64,000 bases of DNA from DASUXA01 sp036378155 (GTDB lineage: Bacteria; Actinomycetota; Actinomycetes; Mycobacteriales; Micromonosporaceae), in assembly GCA_036378155.1 (NCBI GenBank), contig DASUXA010000076.1, forward strand, positions 1 through 64,000, written 5' to 3'. This document shows, piece by piece, positions 35,010-42,795 of this stretch. Position 1 is the stretch's first letter; the number at the start of each line of letters is the position of its first letter. Both the position numbers and the translations under genes were made by a program. The notes under the pieces are model-generated. The model saw only the letters and a list, made by a program, of their open reading frames with translations, searched no databases and was not told the origin of the DNA.

Positions 35010-35996
35010 TCACACCGGGCGGACCGCGGTCACCGTACGGCGGTCGTCGGCGACCGCCAGCACCCAGCCGCCCGCGTGACCCAGCCGCAGCAGGATGTCC
35101 GCGCGGGCGGGCAGTTCTGCCGGCTCGCTGGGGGTCGGCGGCCAGGCAGACCGGGTTTCCTGAGCCGGCGCGAGCCATTCGACCAGCGCGTCGATCGGAT
35201 GGTCGGAGTCGAGCGCGGCGAGCGCGATCGCGAGCGAGGCGAGCAGCGAGTCCAGTCCGGTACCGACGGCTTCCGCGTTGCCGCCGCACATCGCGGCGGT
35301 GAGCGAGGCGGGGCTGGCGGCCACCCGGGTACCGTCCCGGAACGACCCGGCGCCCAGGGTGAGCGCCAACGGGTCGTCGGCGGCGAGCCGGACCAGTGCC
35401 GCCGCGACCAGATGCGGTACATGGCTGACGGTGGCGACGGCGTGGTCGTGGTCGGCGGCGGTGGTCGGTACGACCCGCGCGCCGAGCGACGTCACCAGGG
35501 CGGCGAGGTCCAGCCAGTCGCCGAGATCGGTGTCCGGTTCGAGACAGAGCACCCAGGCGCAGCCCCGGAACAGGTTCGGGTCGGCGGACGCGAAGCCAGA
35601 GGTTTCCCGCCCCGCCATGGGGTGACCGCCGACGAAACCGGCGAGCCGCTGCCCGCCGGTGGACAGTCGGCTCGCCGCCAGGTCACGTACCGCCCCTTTG
35701 ACCGAGGTCACGTCGGTGACCAGCCCGGTGTACCGGAGCCGGGCCAGCTCGTCGAAGATCGCGCCGACGGCGGGCAGCGGTACCGCGAGCACGACGAGTT
35801 CGGCGCCCGCCACGGCGTCGCGGACGGTACCGGCGACCTGCCAGCGCCTGCCAGGGCTGGTCTGCGCGGCGGCGGTACGGGCGACCGCCCGCGTGCTCGG
35901 ATCGGCGTCGTACCCCAGTACCCGGTGCCCGGCACCGGCGAGCGCGTGCGCCAGCGAACCGCCGATCAGCCCGAGTCCGATCACGGCGATATCCAC
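35010..35996 (-). CDS. tyrA: Prephenate dehydrogenase
   Basis: 328 residues from the GTG at 35996 (the longer frame to 36224 is a shadow). The NAD-binding motif is IAVIGLGLIGGSLAHALAG; the prephenate site has GFVGGHPMAGRETSGF and DHDHAVATVSHVPHLVAAAL. The C-terminal 45 residues (ELPARADILLRLGHAGGWVLAVADD) may be a short regulatory tail. It oxidatively decarboxylates prephenate to 4-hydroxyphenylpyruvate in tyrosine synthesis. Confidence 0.88.
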   Translation of the reverse strand: MDIAVIGLGLIGGSLAHALAGAGHRVLGYDADPSTRAVARTAAAQTSPGRRWQVAGTVRDAVAGAELVVLAVPLPAVGAIFDELARLRYTGLVTDVTSVKGAVRDLAASRLSTGGQRLAGFVGGHPMAGRETSGFASADPNLFRGCAWVLCLEPDTDLGDWLDLAALVTSLGARVVPTTAADHDHAVATVSHVPHLVAAALVRLAADDPLALTLGAGSFRDGTRVAASPASLTAAMCGGNAEAVGTGLDSLLASLAIALAALDSDHPIDALVEWLAPAQETRSAWPPTPSEPAELPARADILLRLGHAGGWVLAVADDRRTVTAVRPV

Positions 35997-36121
35997 GGGC
36001 GCGACTAAAGCACACCGTCCCGCCTCGCGTGGCGCGGGGCGGCGGTTGGACACCGATCGGGGCGTCGGTGTCCCGCCCGGCGTTGTCCCCGGCGGGCTAG
36101 GCTGCGGTCGGTGGAGGTGCG

Positions 36122-36652
36122 ATGACCGGACGGTTCGACGGTACGGGTGGCGGCGCCGCGCCGCGTGAGTGGACGGCGCCCGGAGCGCGTCCATACCCGC
36201 CGACACCTTCGTACCCGCCGACACCTCCGTACCCGCCGTCGCACGGGCCGGTCCACGGTTGGCAACCGCGTCCGCCCGCTGGTTGGCCGGGGCAGCCGCC
36301 CGGCGGGGCGGTGCCGGGCGTCACGCGTACCCCGTCCGGGCTGTTCCCGTCGAAGCCGCCGCGCCCGACCTGGCGGGAGCCGCATCCGGTCCGACCGTCG
36401 ATGGTCCTCGCCGGCGCGGGCGCCGGTACCGTCTGGATGCTGTTGTTCGGGCTGCTCGCCGGGACCGCCAGGGGGTACTGCTGGTTGACGATCGCGGGCG
36501 CGCTCACCGCGTGGCTCGCCGCGCTCGGTCTGGTGCGGTTCGGTGACCGTGGGGTCGCGGCGGGGGTCGCCTTGGCAGCCGGTGTCGGGCTGGCGGTGGC
36601 AGGGGTCGTAGTGACCGTGAGCTGGGCATACGGTAACTGGCTGTTGTGGTGA
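36122..36652 (+). CDS. Proline-rich N-terminal membrane protein
   Basis: 176 residues. Residues 1-90 are cytoplasmic and dominated by Pro, Gly and Tyr (PYPPTPSYPPTPPYPP repeats). Three hydrophobic segments follow (VLAGAGAGTVWMLLFGLLAG, WLTIAGALTAWLAALGLV, AAGVALAAGVGLAVAGVVVTV). The ribosome site GGTGGAGGTGCG directly precedes the ATG. It resembles small proline-rich membrane proteins of actinomycetes; role unknown. Confidence 0.75.
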   Translation: MTGRFDGTGGGAAPREWTAPGARPYPPTPSYPPTPPYPPSHGPVHGWQPRPPAGWPGQPPGGAVPGVTRTPSGLFPSKPPRPTWREPHPVRPSMVLAGAGAGTVWMLLFGLLAGTARGYCWLTIAGALTAWLAALGLVRFGDRGVAAGVALAAGVGLAVAGVVVTVSWAYGNWLLW

Positions 36653-36740
36653 TCTTCCTGGTTGACACGTACCGTGTCTTCGTCACTGCGCGTAGCCACC
36701 GGCCTTGACGAATGCCTCAGGACTCGGCACTCTCGGCGAC

Positions 36741-36908
36741 ATGGGTGGAACGCTGCCGCGGCTGGATCCCGACCGCAGACGCCGACGCCTCCAGGTGCTC
36801 GCCGAACTCGCCGACGCGAAGGCCGCGCGTGCCCGGAGGCGACCGCGCCGCGACCAGGTCGACCGGCTGCGCGAACTGATCGCGACCCGCCGCCGCCTCG
36901 CGAGCTGA
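36741..36908 (+). CDS. Small basic protein, doubtful
   Basis: 55 residues from the ATG at 36741, reading GGTLPRLDPDRRRRRLQVLA then a helical, very Arg-rich stretch (DAKAARARRRPRRDQVDRLRELIATRRRLAS). The helix heptad-like layout is coherent and could be a nucleic-acid-binding peptide, but no good ribosome site was seen and base composition alone could produce it. The stretch from 36909 to 37086 has no gene. Confidence 0.4.
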   Translation: MGGTLPRLDPDRRRRRLQVLAELADAKAARARRRPRRDQVDRLRELIATRRRLAS

Positions 36909-37086
36909 GCGCGCCACCTCGCACCACCTCTGCCTCCGTTGACCACCGGCTCCGCGCCGATCGGTACCGGCACCCCGACCGGCACCTGGACCCGGCCCGA
37001 TCGTTTGTCCTTCAGCCGGTTCCGCACCCCACCACACGGGCTCACCGGCTACCGTCACGCCTAACGACAAACCGACCGGGGGAATC

Positions 37087-37599
37087 GTGTCGTACTTCGC
37101 CGCTGCCGCGGTGCGCGGTACCGAGGGATGGTTCGCCAGCGAACTCGACCTGTCCGGCGTCGCGGACATCGAGGAGGTCGCCGACCGACTCCGCGAGGTC
37201 GATCCCGACGCGAGCCTGTCGCTGCTGTTCGTCGAGTCCGACGACGTGTACCTGGTGATCCTGCGCCTGGACGAAGGCGAGGACCTGCGCGTGTTCGGTT
37301 CCGACGCGGCGTTCGCCGAGGAGTCGCGGCTCGGCGCGTTGCTGCTCGGCGACATCCACGCGCCCGCGTTGGAGATCGAGGAAGTCGAGGCGGCCACGGC
37401 ACGCGAACCCGAGCAGGGGGCGGTCGAGCCGGAAGCCGAGCCGGTCGGCGACCCCGACCTGCTGACGGATCTCGGGGTGCCGGCGCACAAGCTGCTCGCG
37501 TTGTGCGCGCGGGAGGGCATGCTGCCCGCCGACGTGACCGCCGAGGTCTGCCAGGCGATCGGCTGCGGTGACGAGGTCGAGGAACTGCGCGAGGCGTGA
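37087..37599 (+). CDS. tRNA adenosine deaminase-associated protein
   Basis: 170 residues, acidic throughout, with the family opening YFAAAAVRGTEGWFASELDL and the typical middle VESDDVYLVILRLDEGEDLRVFGSDAAFAEESRLG in outline. This is the actinobacterial family that always precedes tadA. The stop overlaps the tadA start (GTGA), so translation is coupled. It is thought to assist tRNA editing, although its biochemical job is not known. The ATG start has a GGGGGAATC site upstream. Confidence 0.9.
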   Translation: MSYFAAAAVRGTEGWFASELDLSGVADIEEVADRLREVDPDASLSLLFVESDDVYLVILRLDEGEDLRVFGSDAAFAEESRLGALLLGDIHAPALEIEEVEAATAREPEQGAVEPEAEPVGDPDLLTDLGVPAHKLLALCAREGMLPADVTAEVCQAIGCGDEVEELREA

Positions 37600-38093
37600 A
37601 CCGGCGCGAGCGGTACGAGGCATGGATGCGTCGCGCGATCCAGGTCGCCGACGATCACCCCGATCCGGTGGACGTCCCGGTGGGCGCGGTGGTGTACGCG
37701 GCGGACGGCACCGAACTCGCGACCGGGCGCAACGAGCGCGAACTCGACCGCGACCCGACCGCGCACGCCGAGATCGTGGCTCTGCGGGGTGCCGCCGCCA
37801 AGCTCGGTACCTGGCGACTGGACGGCTGCACACTGGTCGTGACGTTGGAACCGTGCACCATGTGCGCCGGGGCGCTGGTCCTCGCCCGGGTGTCGACGTT
37901 GGTCTTCGGCGCGTGGGAGCCGAAGACCGGCGCGGTCGGCTCGCTGTGGGACGTGGTGCGCGACCGTCGGCTCAACCATCGTCCCGACGTCTACGCGGGG
38001 GTGCTCGAAGCCGAGTGCGCCGCCCTGCTACGCGACTTTTTCGCTGGTCGTCGGGGCGAGGAGCCCGGCCGCGATCTCGAGAGCTTCGGGTGA
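37596..38093 (+). CDS. tadA: tRNA-specific adenosine deaminase
   Basis: 165 residues of the cytidine/deoxycytidylate deaminase fold: zinc-binding PTAHAEIVALRGAA (H and E) and TLEPCTMCAGALVLARV (PCxxC). It makes inosine at the wobble position of tRNA-Arg(ACG). GTG start, translation coupled to the preceding gene. The last 66 bases overlap the convergent thioesterase gene. Confidence 0.93.
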   Translation: MNRRERYEAWMRRAIQVADDHPDPVDVPVGAVVYAADGTELATGRNERELDRDPTAHAEIVALRGAAAKLGTWRLDGCTLVVTLEPCTMCAGALVLARVSTLVFGAWEPKTGAVGSLWDVVRDRRLNHRPDVYAGVLEAECAALLRDFFAGRRGEEPGRDLESFG

Positions 38094-38486
38094 CCAGGGC
38101 GTCGGGCGCAACGTGCGAGGGTCGAGCTTGACGATGGAGCGGTGCCCCTCAGCGTGTACCGTCCGGTGATCAGTCGACAGGAAACGGAACCGGTACACCG
38201 CGCTCGAGCCGGCGAACCGATCGGCCCAGAAGTGCACGTCGACCTCGCCGGTACCGCGAATGGGCGAAAGGTACGAGATCGAGAACTCGCGTACCGCGTG
38301 GAACACGTCCGACGAGGTGGGCGCGCCGTTCTGGTACGAGTGCCCACGCGGCGCCCAGTACCCCGACAGCGCCCGCTCGAGCAGGACGGCGAAGCGCGCG
38401 TTGTGCACGACACCCATGGCGTCCAGGTCGTCGAAATGGATCGGGATCCGTTCGACGTGTCCCACTGTGACAGCGGTCGTGGTCAT
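38028..38486 (-). CDS. Acyl-CoA thioesterase, hotdog fold
   Basis: 152 residues from the ATG at 38486. The 4-hydroxybenzoyl-CoA thioesterase-like signature is RIPIHFDDLDAMGVVHNARFAVLLERA, with the catalytic Asp in DLDAMG. Further on, FSISYLSPIRGTGEVDVHFWADRFAGSSAVY is typical. It hydrolyses a small acyl- or aryl-CoA. One base separates its start from the TetR stop, so the two are one operon. Confidence 0.87.
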   Translation of the reverse strand: MTTTAVTVGHVERIPIHFDDLDAMGVVHNARFAVLLERALSGYWAPRGHSYQNGAPTSSDVFHAVREFSISYLSPIRGTGEVDVHFWADRFAGSSAVYRFRFLSTDHRTVHAEGHRSIVKLDPRTLRPTPWSPEALEIAAGLLAPTTSEKVA

Positions 38487-38487
38487 C

Positions 38488-39120
38488 TCAGTCCTCAGGA
38501 AGCAGGGTCGGGTCGGGGCACAGCGAACGCAGCCTGGCGAGCGCGGCGTGGCGTCCACACCGGTACACCTCGGAAGGGTCGAGCAGCCGGGACTGGTGCA
38601 CGGTGGCGACGCCGAACGCGTCGAGCTCGAACGCGAGTTGGGTGACGTCGGTATCCGGCGGTAGCTCACCGAGCGTGACAGCCTCGCTGATCAGCCGCCG
38701 CAACAGCGTGATCCATTCGGCGAGCACCGCGGCCAGCCGGTCGCGTACCGGACCCTGTCGCGCGTCGTACTCGAACTGCGCGTTCGCGAAGAAGCAGCCG
38801 CCAGGCAGGACCTCGGCGGCGTAGAAGGCGACTCTGGCGTCGAGCAGTGCCCACAGCCGGCGTACTCCGCGCGGTACCCGCAGGGCGGGGGTGACCACCT
38901 GGTCGATCCACTGCTGCCGGGCGTGGTCGATCGCGGCGAGCTGCAACTCCTCCTTCGAGCGCCAGTGCGCGAACAACCCGGACTTGCTGACCTGGAGTCG
39001 CTCCGCCAACTGCGCGAGCGACAGCCCGTCCAGCCCGACCTCAGTCGCGAGCTGAACAGCGGTGTCAAGGACGGCGACCCTCGTTCGCTCGCCGCGCACC
39101 AGCCGCCTGTCGGTAGTCAC
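38488..39120 (-). CDS. TetR family transcriptional regulator
   Basis: 210 residues. The HTH is at 15-60 (VLDTAVQLATEVGLDGLSLAQLAERLQVSKSGLFAHWRSKEELQLA in outline), which is the canonical TetR_N domain. The C-terminal ligand domain begins near residue 80. It precedes a thioesterase gene by one base. A perfect 12-bp palindrome 22 bases upstream of its start is the likely self-operator, so it probably controls its own operon in response to an acyl-CoA or lipophilic ligand. Confidence 0.9.
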   Translation of the reverse strand: MTTDRRLVRGERTRVAVLDTAVQLATEVGLDGLSLAQLAERLQVSKSGLFAHWRSKEELQLAAIDHARQQWIDQVVTPALRVPRGVRRLWALLDARVAFYAAEVLPGGCFFANAQFEYDARQGPVRDRLAAVLAEWITLLRRLISEAVTLGELPPDTDVTQLAFELDAFGVATVHQSRLLDPSEVYRCGRHAALARLRSLCPDPTLLPED

Positions 39121-39141
39121 CCGGCAAGCGTAGCACTAAAA

Positions 39142-39153
39142 GACCGATCGGTC
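39142..39153. promoter_or_regulatory. Palindromic TetR operator
   Basis: GACCGATCGGTC is a perfect palindrome 22 bases before the TetR start and inside AAAAGACCGATCGGTCGTAC. Sites of this form are widely used by AcrR/TetR-type repressors. Confidence 0.75.
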
Positions 39154-39159
39154 GTACAC

Positions 39160-40011
39160 CTAACGGTTGGCGTAGTACGTGGCCGCCATGTCCTCGTCGC
39201 CGTGACCCGCCTCGACCGCCCGCCGGAACCGGGCGGCGACCGCCTCGGCCACGTCCATCCGTACCCCCGCCTCGCGCGCGGCCTCGACCACCAGCGACGC
39301 GTCCTTCGCCGCGTTCTTCGTCGCGAAGTTCGGCGTGAAGTCCCGCGACAGGATCGCCTTCGCCTTGGTCTGCAGGTACGGGCTGTCCACCACGCCACCG
39401 CCGACCACGTCGAGGAACACCTGCGGGTCCAGGCCCAGCCCCTCCGCCAGTCCGAGCGCCTCGGCGACGCCGTTGGTCATGGCCAACACCCAACTGTTGG
39501 TGACCATCTTCACGCGGCTGCCGGTCCCCGCCGGACCGAACCACTTCGGCGTCGTGCCCACCGCGTCGAAGACCGGTTGCACCACCTCGCGCGCCGTTTC
39601 CGGACCGCTGGCCAGCACCGTCAGCTTGCCTGCCTCGGCGGGCTGGCGGGTGCCCTGCACCGGGGCGTCGACGTAGGTCAGGTCGTGCTCGGCGGCGAAC
39701 TCGGCCAACCGGTCCGAGCCCGCCACGCCGACCGTGCTCATCTGCGCCCACACCTGTCCAGGACGCAGCCCCGGCAGCGCCCGCGTCATCGTGTCGAGCA
39801 CGCTGTCCGCACCGCCCAGCATCGTGACGACGACGTCGACGCCGTCCACCGCTTCGGCGGGGGTACCGGCGAGGGCCGCGCCATCGGCCGCGAGCGGCTC
39901 CGCCTTGTCGCGGGTGCGGTTCCACACCCGTACCGCGAGCCCCTTGCCCAGCATGTTGCGCGCCATCGCCGCGCCCATGATCCCGGTTCCGAGTACCGCC
40001 ACGGTCGTCAT
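39160..40011 (-). CDS. NAD(P)-dependent oxidoreductase, 3-hydroxyisobutyrate dehydrogenase family
   Basis: 283 residues from the ATG at 40011. Rossmann motif VAVLGTGIMGAAMARNMLG, the conserved DAPVQGTRQPAEAGKLTVLASG, the catalytic Lys in GTGSRVKMVTNSWVLAM (GSGxxxKxxxN), and the C-terminal DVAEAVAARFRRAVEAGHGDEDMAA are all as expected. The substrate is a beta-hydroxyacid or tartronate-semialdehyde type. Stop separated from TetR by 40 bases on the same strand; operator may be shared. Confidence 0.88.
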   Translation of the reverse strand: MTTVAVLGTGIMGAAMARNMLGKGLAVRVWNRTRDKAEPLAADGAALAGTPAEAVDGVDVVVTMLGGADSVLDTMTRALPGLRPGQVWAQMSTVGVAGSDRLAEFAAEHDLTYVDAPVQGTRQPAEAGKLTVLASGPETAREVVQPVFDAVGTTPKWFGPAGTGSRVKMVTNSWVLAMTNGVAEALGLAEGLGLDPQVFLDVVGGGVVDSPYLQTKAKAILSRDFTPNFATKNAAKDASLVVEAAREAGVRMDVAEAVAARFRRAVEAGHGDEDMAATYYANR

Positions 40012-40060
40012 GCGGACGAGCCTAGGCGGTACGGCGGACACCCGCCCCGCGACGGCGGAG

Positions 40061-40154
40061 CCTCGCGCCCGTCGCGTCAGGCGACGGTCGTTCCTCGCGC
40101 CGTCGCGTCAGGCGACGGTTGTTCCTCGCGCCGTCGCGTCAGGCGACGGCGGTG
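40061..40154 (-). repeat. Three tandem 31-bp repeats at the deoD 3' end
   Basis: Copies at 40061-40092, 40093-40123 and 40124-40154 share CCTCGCGCCGTCGCGTCAGG and its continuation. Each contains a short stem CGTCGC-GTCAG-GCGACG and the deoD stop codon sequence. The third copy holds the true stop of deoD (40139). Three small hairpins in a row could stop transcription. Confidence 0.85.
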
Positions 40155-40846
40155 TCCAGCGCCACCTCGACCATGTGCGCGAAGGTCTGCTCGCGCTCCT
40201 GGGAACTGGTCTGCTCACCGGTACGGATGTGGTCGCTGACCGTGAGGATGGTCAGGGCGCGAGCCCGGAAGCGCGCCGCCAGGGTGTACAGCGCGGCGCT
40301 CTCCATCTCGACCGCCAGCACCCCGTACATCGCCAGCTTGTCGAACAGGTCGGGACGGTCCGTGTAGAACGCGTCGGCGGCGAACACCTGACCGACGCGC
40401 ATCGCGATGCCGCGCTCGGCGGCCACGTCCACGGCGGTACGCAGCAACTCGAAGTCGGCGACCGGCGCGTAGTCGACCAGCCCGTCGAAGCGGACCCGGT
40501 TCATCGCCGAGTCGGTACACGACGCGCTCGCCGCGATCACGTCACGCAGTCGCAGGTCCTCGACGAGCGCCCCGCAACTGCCGACCCGGATCAGGGTGCG
40601 CACCCCGTACTCGGCCATCAACTCGTGCGCGTAGATCGACGCGGACGGCATGCCCATGCCGGAGCCCTGCACGGACACCGGAACGCCCCGGTACGACCCG
40701 GTGAAGCCGAACATGTTGCGAACCGTCGAGTAGCACTTGGCGTCGTCGAGGTAGGTCTCCGCGATCCACTTCGCCCGCAGCGGGTCGCCCGGCATCAGGA
40801 CCCGCTCCGCGATCTCGCCCGGCTGCGCGCCGATATGGATACTCAT
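40139..40846 (-). CDS. deoD: Purine-nucleoside phosphorylase, DeoD type
   Basis: 235 residues, the usual hexameric DeoD length. Signatures: IAERVLMPGDPLRAKWIAE, VQGSGMGMPSASIYAHEL, RVGSCGALVEDLRLRDV, AVEMESAALYTLAARF, and the catalytic Asp in LTVSDHIRTGEQT. It splits purine (deoxy)nucleosides with phosphate. The start ATG at 40846 is followed directly by the family N-terminus SIHIGA. Its end coincides with a tandem repeat. Confidence 0.92.
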   Translation of the reverse strand: MSIHIGAQPGEIAERVLMPGDPLRAKWIAETYLDDAKCYSTVRNMFGFTGSYRGVPVSVQGSGMGMPSASIYAHELMAEYGVRTLIRVGSCGALVEDLRLRDVIAASASCTDSAMNRVRFDGLVDYAPVADFELLRTAVDVAAERGIAMRVGQVFAADAFYTDRPDLFDKLAMYGVLAVEMESAALYTLAARFRARALTILTVSDHIRTGEQTSSQEREQTFAHMVEVALDTAVA

Positions 40847-40929
40847 GCCGCCGATCCTGCCAGGTGTGCGACCGTGCGCCCCGGGTACCGCCACGACAAC
40901 AGCCGGGGCGGTCAGGTACAGTACCCGGC

Positions 40930-41019
40930 GGTGGTGTGTCCGAGCGGCCTAAGGAGCACGCCTCGAAAGCGTGTGAGGGTTTACGCCCTCCAAGGGTTCA
41001 AATCCCTTCACCACCGCCA
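40930..41019 (+). tRNA. tRNA-Ser(CGA)
   Basis: Acceptor GGTGGTG pairs with CACCACC (41009-41015), G73 and a genome-encoded CCA follow. The anticodon arm CACGC-CTCGAAA-GCGTG gives CGA, reading UCG. A long variable arm (GAGGGTTTACGCCCTC) and GGTTCAAATCC T-loop fit tRNA-Ser. GGTACAGT upstream is the probable -10 region. Its 3' half from 40961 is the attachment site of the element. Confidence 0.95.
40961..41017 (+). repeat. attL, 57-bp core
   Basis: From CCTCGAAAGC in the tRNA anticodon arm to the discriminator region. It is identical to attR at 55592-55648. The element restores the tRNA gene by carrying this segment. The identity continues after a 4-base mismatch for another 19 bases (41022-41040). 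Confidence 0.92.
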
Positions 41020-41030
41020 CGGAACAGGCG

Positions 41031-41068
41031 AAACGCCCGGTCCCTCCGCGAGGAGGAGCCGGGCGTTT
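41031..41068 (+). terminator. Terminator after tRNA-Ser
   Basis: AAACGCCCGG (41031-41040) and its exact complement CCGGGCGTTT (41059-41068) with an 18-base loop, ending in TTT. It follows the tRNA by 11 bases and also lies at the end of the convergent integrase gene. Confidence 0.85.
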
Positions 41069-41095
41069 CCCGTCTCGTCTCACTTCTCGTCTCAG

Positions 41096-42310
41096 TTAGT
41101 CCGTCTCGGCCTTCCAGAGCAGCCCACCCACTCGCCGGGCGATGTCTCGGTGAACCTGGGCGGTCAGGTGCTGATACCGCGCGGCCATGGAGCTGTTCGA
41201 CCAGCCCATGATCCCCATCACGGCCCGCTCCGGGACGCCGAGGATCAGGAGCACGGTTGCGGCCGTGTGCCTAGCGTCGTGCAGGCGTCCGTCACGGAGC
41301 CCCGCGAGTCGGAGAAGCCGCTTCCACTCGTCGTAGTCGGTCCGGGGATTCACCGGCTCTCCCGTTGGCGTAGCAAAGAGCCATCCGTTGTCCTGCCACA
41401 GTTGCGCGGCAGTTTCACGATCTCGGTCTTGCTCCTTCCGATGGCGGCGCAAGAGGTCGACCAACTCATCGGGTAGGCCAATGGTTCGCCGTCCGGCCCG
41501 CGATTTCGTCTCGGAAGTAGCCATTCGCGCCGGAATCCGGTTGGGGCAATGCCCACCATACTTGCGTCCGCACGGCTCGTCGCACCCGTGACGCCATCGG
41601 GGACGTTGCCTCCCACGTCGTACCGTCAGCGTCCCCGCGTCGAGATCCACGTCCGACCACTTCAGACCTAGCGCCTCACCTTGCCTCAGGCCAAGTGCGA
41701 GGGCAATTGCCCAGCGTGCGCTATTCCTGCGCTGACTGGCCACGGCAAGTAACTTCTGAATCTCAGCCACCGAGTACGGCTCAATCTCGTCATCACTCAG
41801 CCTTGGCGCTTTCGCCAGCGCCGCTGGATTCTTCACGAGGTGTCCTCGGCGTACCGCTTCGTTGAGTGCGGTTCTGATGGTGCGATGCGCCTGGTGGGCG
41901 GTAGCCGGGGCCTTTCCATCGGCAATCATTCGGCTGTAGAGCTTTTCGAGATGCTCGGGTTCCAATCGGTCGAGTCGGTGGGCACCGACTCCCGGAATGA
42001 GGTGCCGGTTGACTGCGACACGGTAGCCAGCGAGCGTGTTCTCTCGGACGGCCGGGGCCGCGATGTTCTCGACCCAGTGCGTTAGCCACTTCTCGACAGT
42101 CCAGCGCGGGCCAGTCTTGCGGACGGTGCCCGTGTCGCGTTCACGTTCCAGGGCGCGGACCTTGCGGATCACCTCCGCCTCTGTCTTCGCCTGGACGTGT
42201 CGCCGGTCCGGTTGGCCGTTGTCCTTAATGCCGACCGTTACCCGGCCATGCCAGTAGCCGTCGTTGCCCTGGTAGATGCTCGATGCGCCGTTTGGCCTAC
42301 GTCCTCCCAT
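41096..42310 (-). CDS. int: Tyrosine recombinase/integrase
   Basis: 404 residues from the ATG at 42310. N-terminal arm-binding domain (GASSIYQGNDGYWHGRVTVG), core-binding SAM-like domain (residues 60-165), catalytic domain with Arg in LALGLRQGEALGLKWSDVDL, H-x-x-R in GRLHDARHTAATVLL, and Tyr in SNSSMAARYQHLT. An insertion with four Cys/His (CDEPCGRKYGGHCPN) typical of actinomycete integrases suggests a zinc site. It integrates the element at the tRNA-Ser. Its start overlaps the stop of the excisionase gene by one base. Confidence 0.94.
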   Translation of the reverse strand: MGGRRPNGASSIYQGNDGYWHGRVTVGIKDNGQPDRRHVQAKTEAEVIRKVRALERERDTGTVRKTGPRWTVEKWLTHWVENIAAPAVRENTLAGYRVAVNRHLIPGVGAHRLDRLEPEHLEKLYSRMIADGKAPATAHQAHRTIRTALNEAVRRGHLVKNPAALAKAPRLSDDEIEPYSVAEIQKLLAVASQRRNSARWAIALALGLRQGEALGLKWSDVDLDAGTLTVRRGRQRPRWRHGCDEPCGRKYGGHCPNRIPARMATSETKSRAGRRTIGLPDELVDLLRRHRKEQDRDRETAAQLWQDNGWLFATPTGEPVNPRTDYDEWKRLLRLAGLRDGRLHDARHTAATVLLILGVPERAVMGIMGWSNSSMAARYQHLTAQVHRDIARRVGGLLWKAETD

Positions 42311-42519
42311 CAGGCGGCACGCTCCGCGTTCCCGTTGGAGGCGAGCAGGTCCGCGACGTAGTCGGTGAGGCACTGGGCAGGCACACGGCGAAGTCGCCCG
42401 ATGCGGACGGACCGGATCTGGCCGCTCATGACCAGGCTGTACATGAGGGTGCGGCCGATACCGAGGCGGCGGGCGGCTTCTTCGATGGTCAGGACGACGC
42501 GGGGGTCTTCGGTGGTCAC
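42310..42519 (-). CDS. xis: Excisionase, MerR/Xis-like helix-turn-helix
   Basis: 69 residues from the GTG at 42519, seven bases after GGAG. The helix-turn-helix TIEEAARRLGIGRTLMYSLVMSGQIRSVRIG is the standard excise/HTH_17 domain; the C-terminal part RRVPAQCLTDYVADLLASNG follows. Stop and integrase start overlap (TGATG), so they are translated together and stay in balance. It steers the integrase to excision. Confidence 0.9.
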   Translation of the reverse strand: MTTEDPRVVLTIEEAARRLGIGRTLMYSLVMSGQIRSVRIGRLRRVPAQCLTDYVADLLASNGNAERAA

Positions 42520-42795
42520 CGGGTGCTCTCCTATCAGCGTCTTACGGTGTCCGGAGCTGTGCGGGTCGCGTCGGCCGCGCGGCTGAGTCGTCCGCCAAGG
42601 GCTTCCCGACGGGCGAGGGCCAGCGGCTGACACGTAGGGGTGGGTATTCACAGAGGCCGTTTAAGCGGCCCGCTGTACGGTCCATAGAGCCAAGATCTGC
42701 GCTGGTTTGGTGGGATAGATACCGGCTAGTCCGTCTAAGGCCACTGAGGCGGCCGATTCAGGGCGGGGACCGGGCGGTTGGCGGACGGTGGTGAG
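42520..42795. promoter_or_regulatory. Gap between rep and xis with imperfect repeats
   Basis: 276 bases with no supported gene. It holds GGCCGTTTAAGCGGCC (about 42655-42670) and a related AGGCCACTGAGGCGGCCG (about 42738-42755). Such near-palindromes are candidates for Xis/regulator binding or part of an origin region together with the iterons that follow at 42835. Confidence 0.4.

Noticed and set aside
40061..40154. Possible CRISPR array
   Set aside because: Three direct repeats in tandem with no spacers; a simple tandem duplication at the deoD end.
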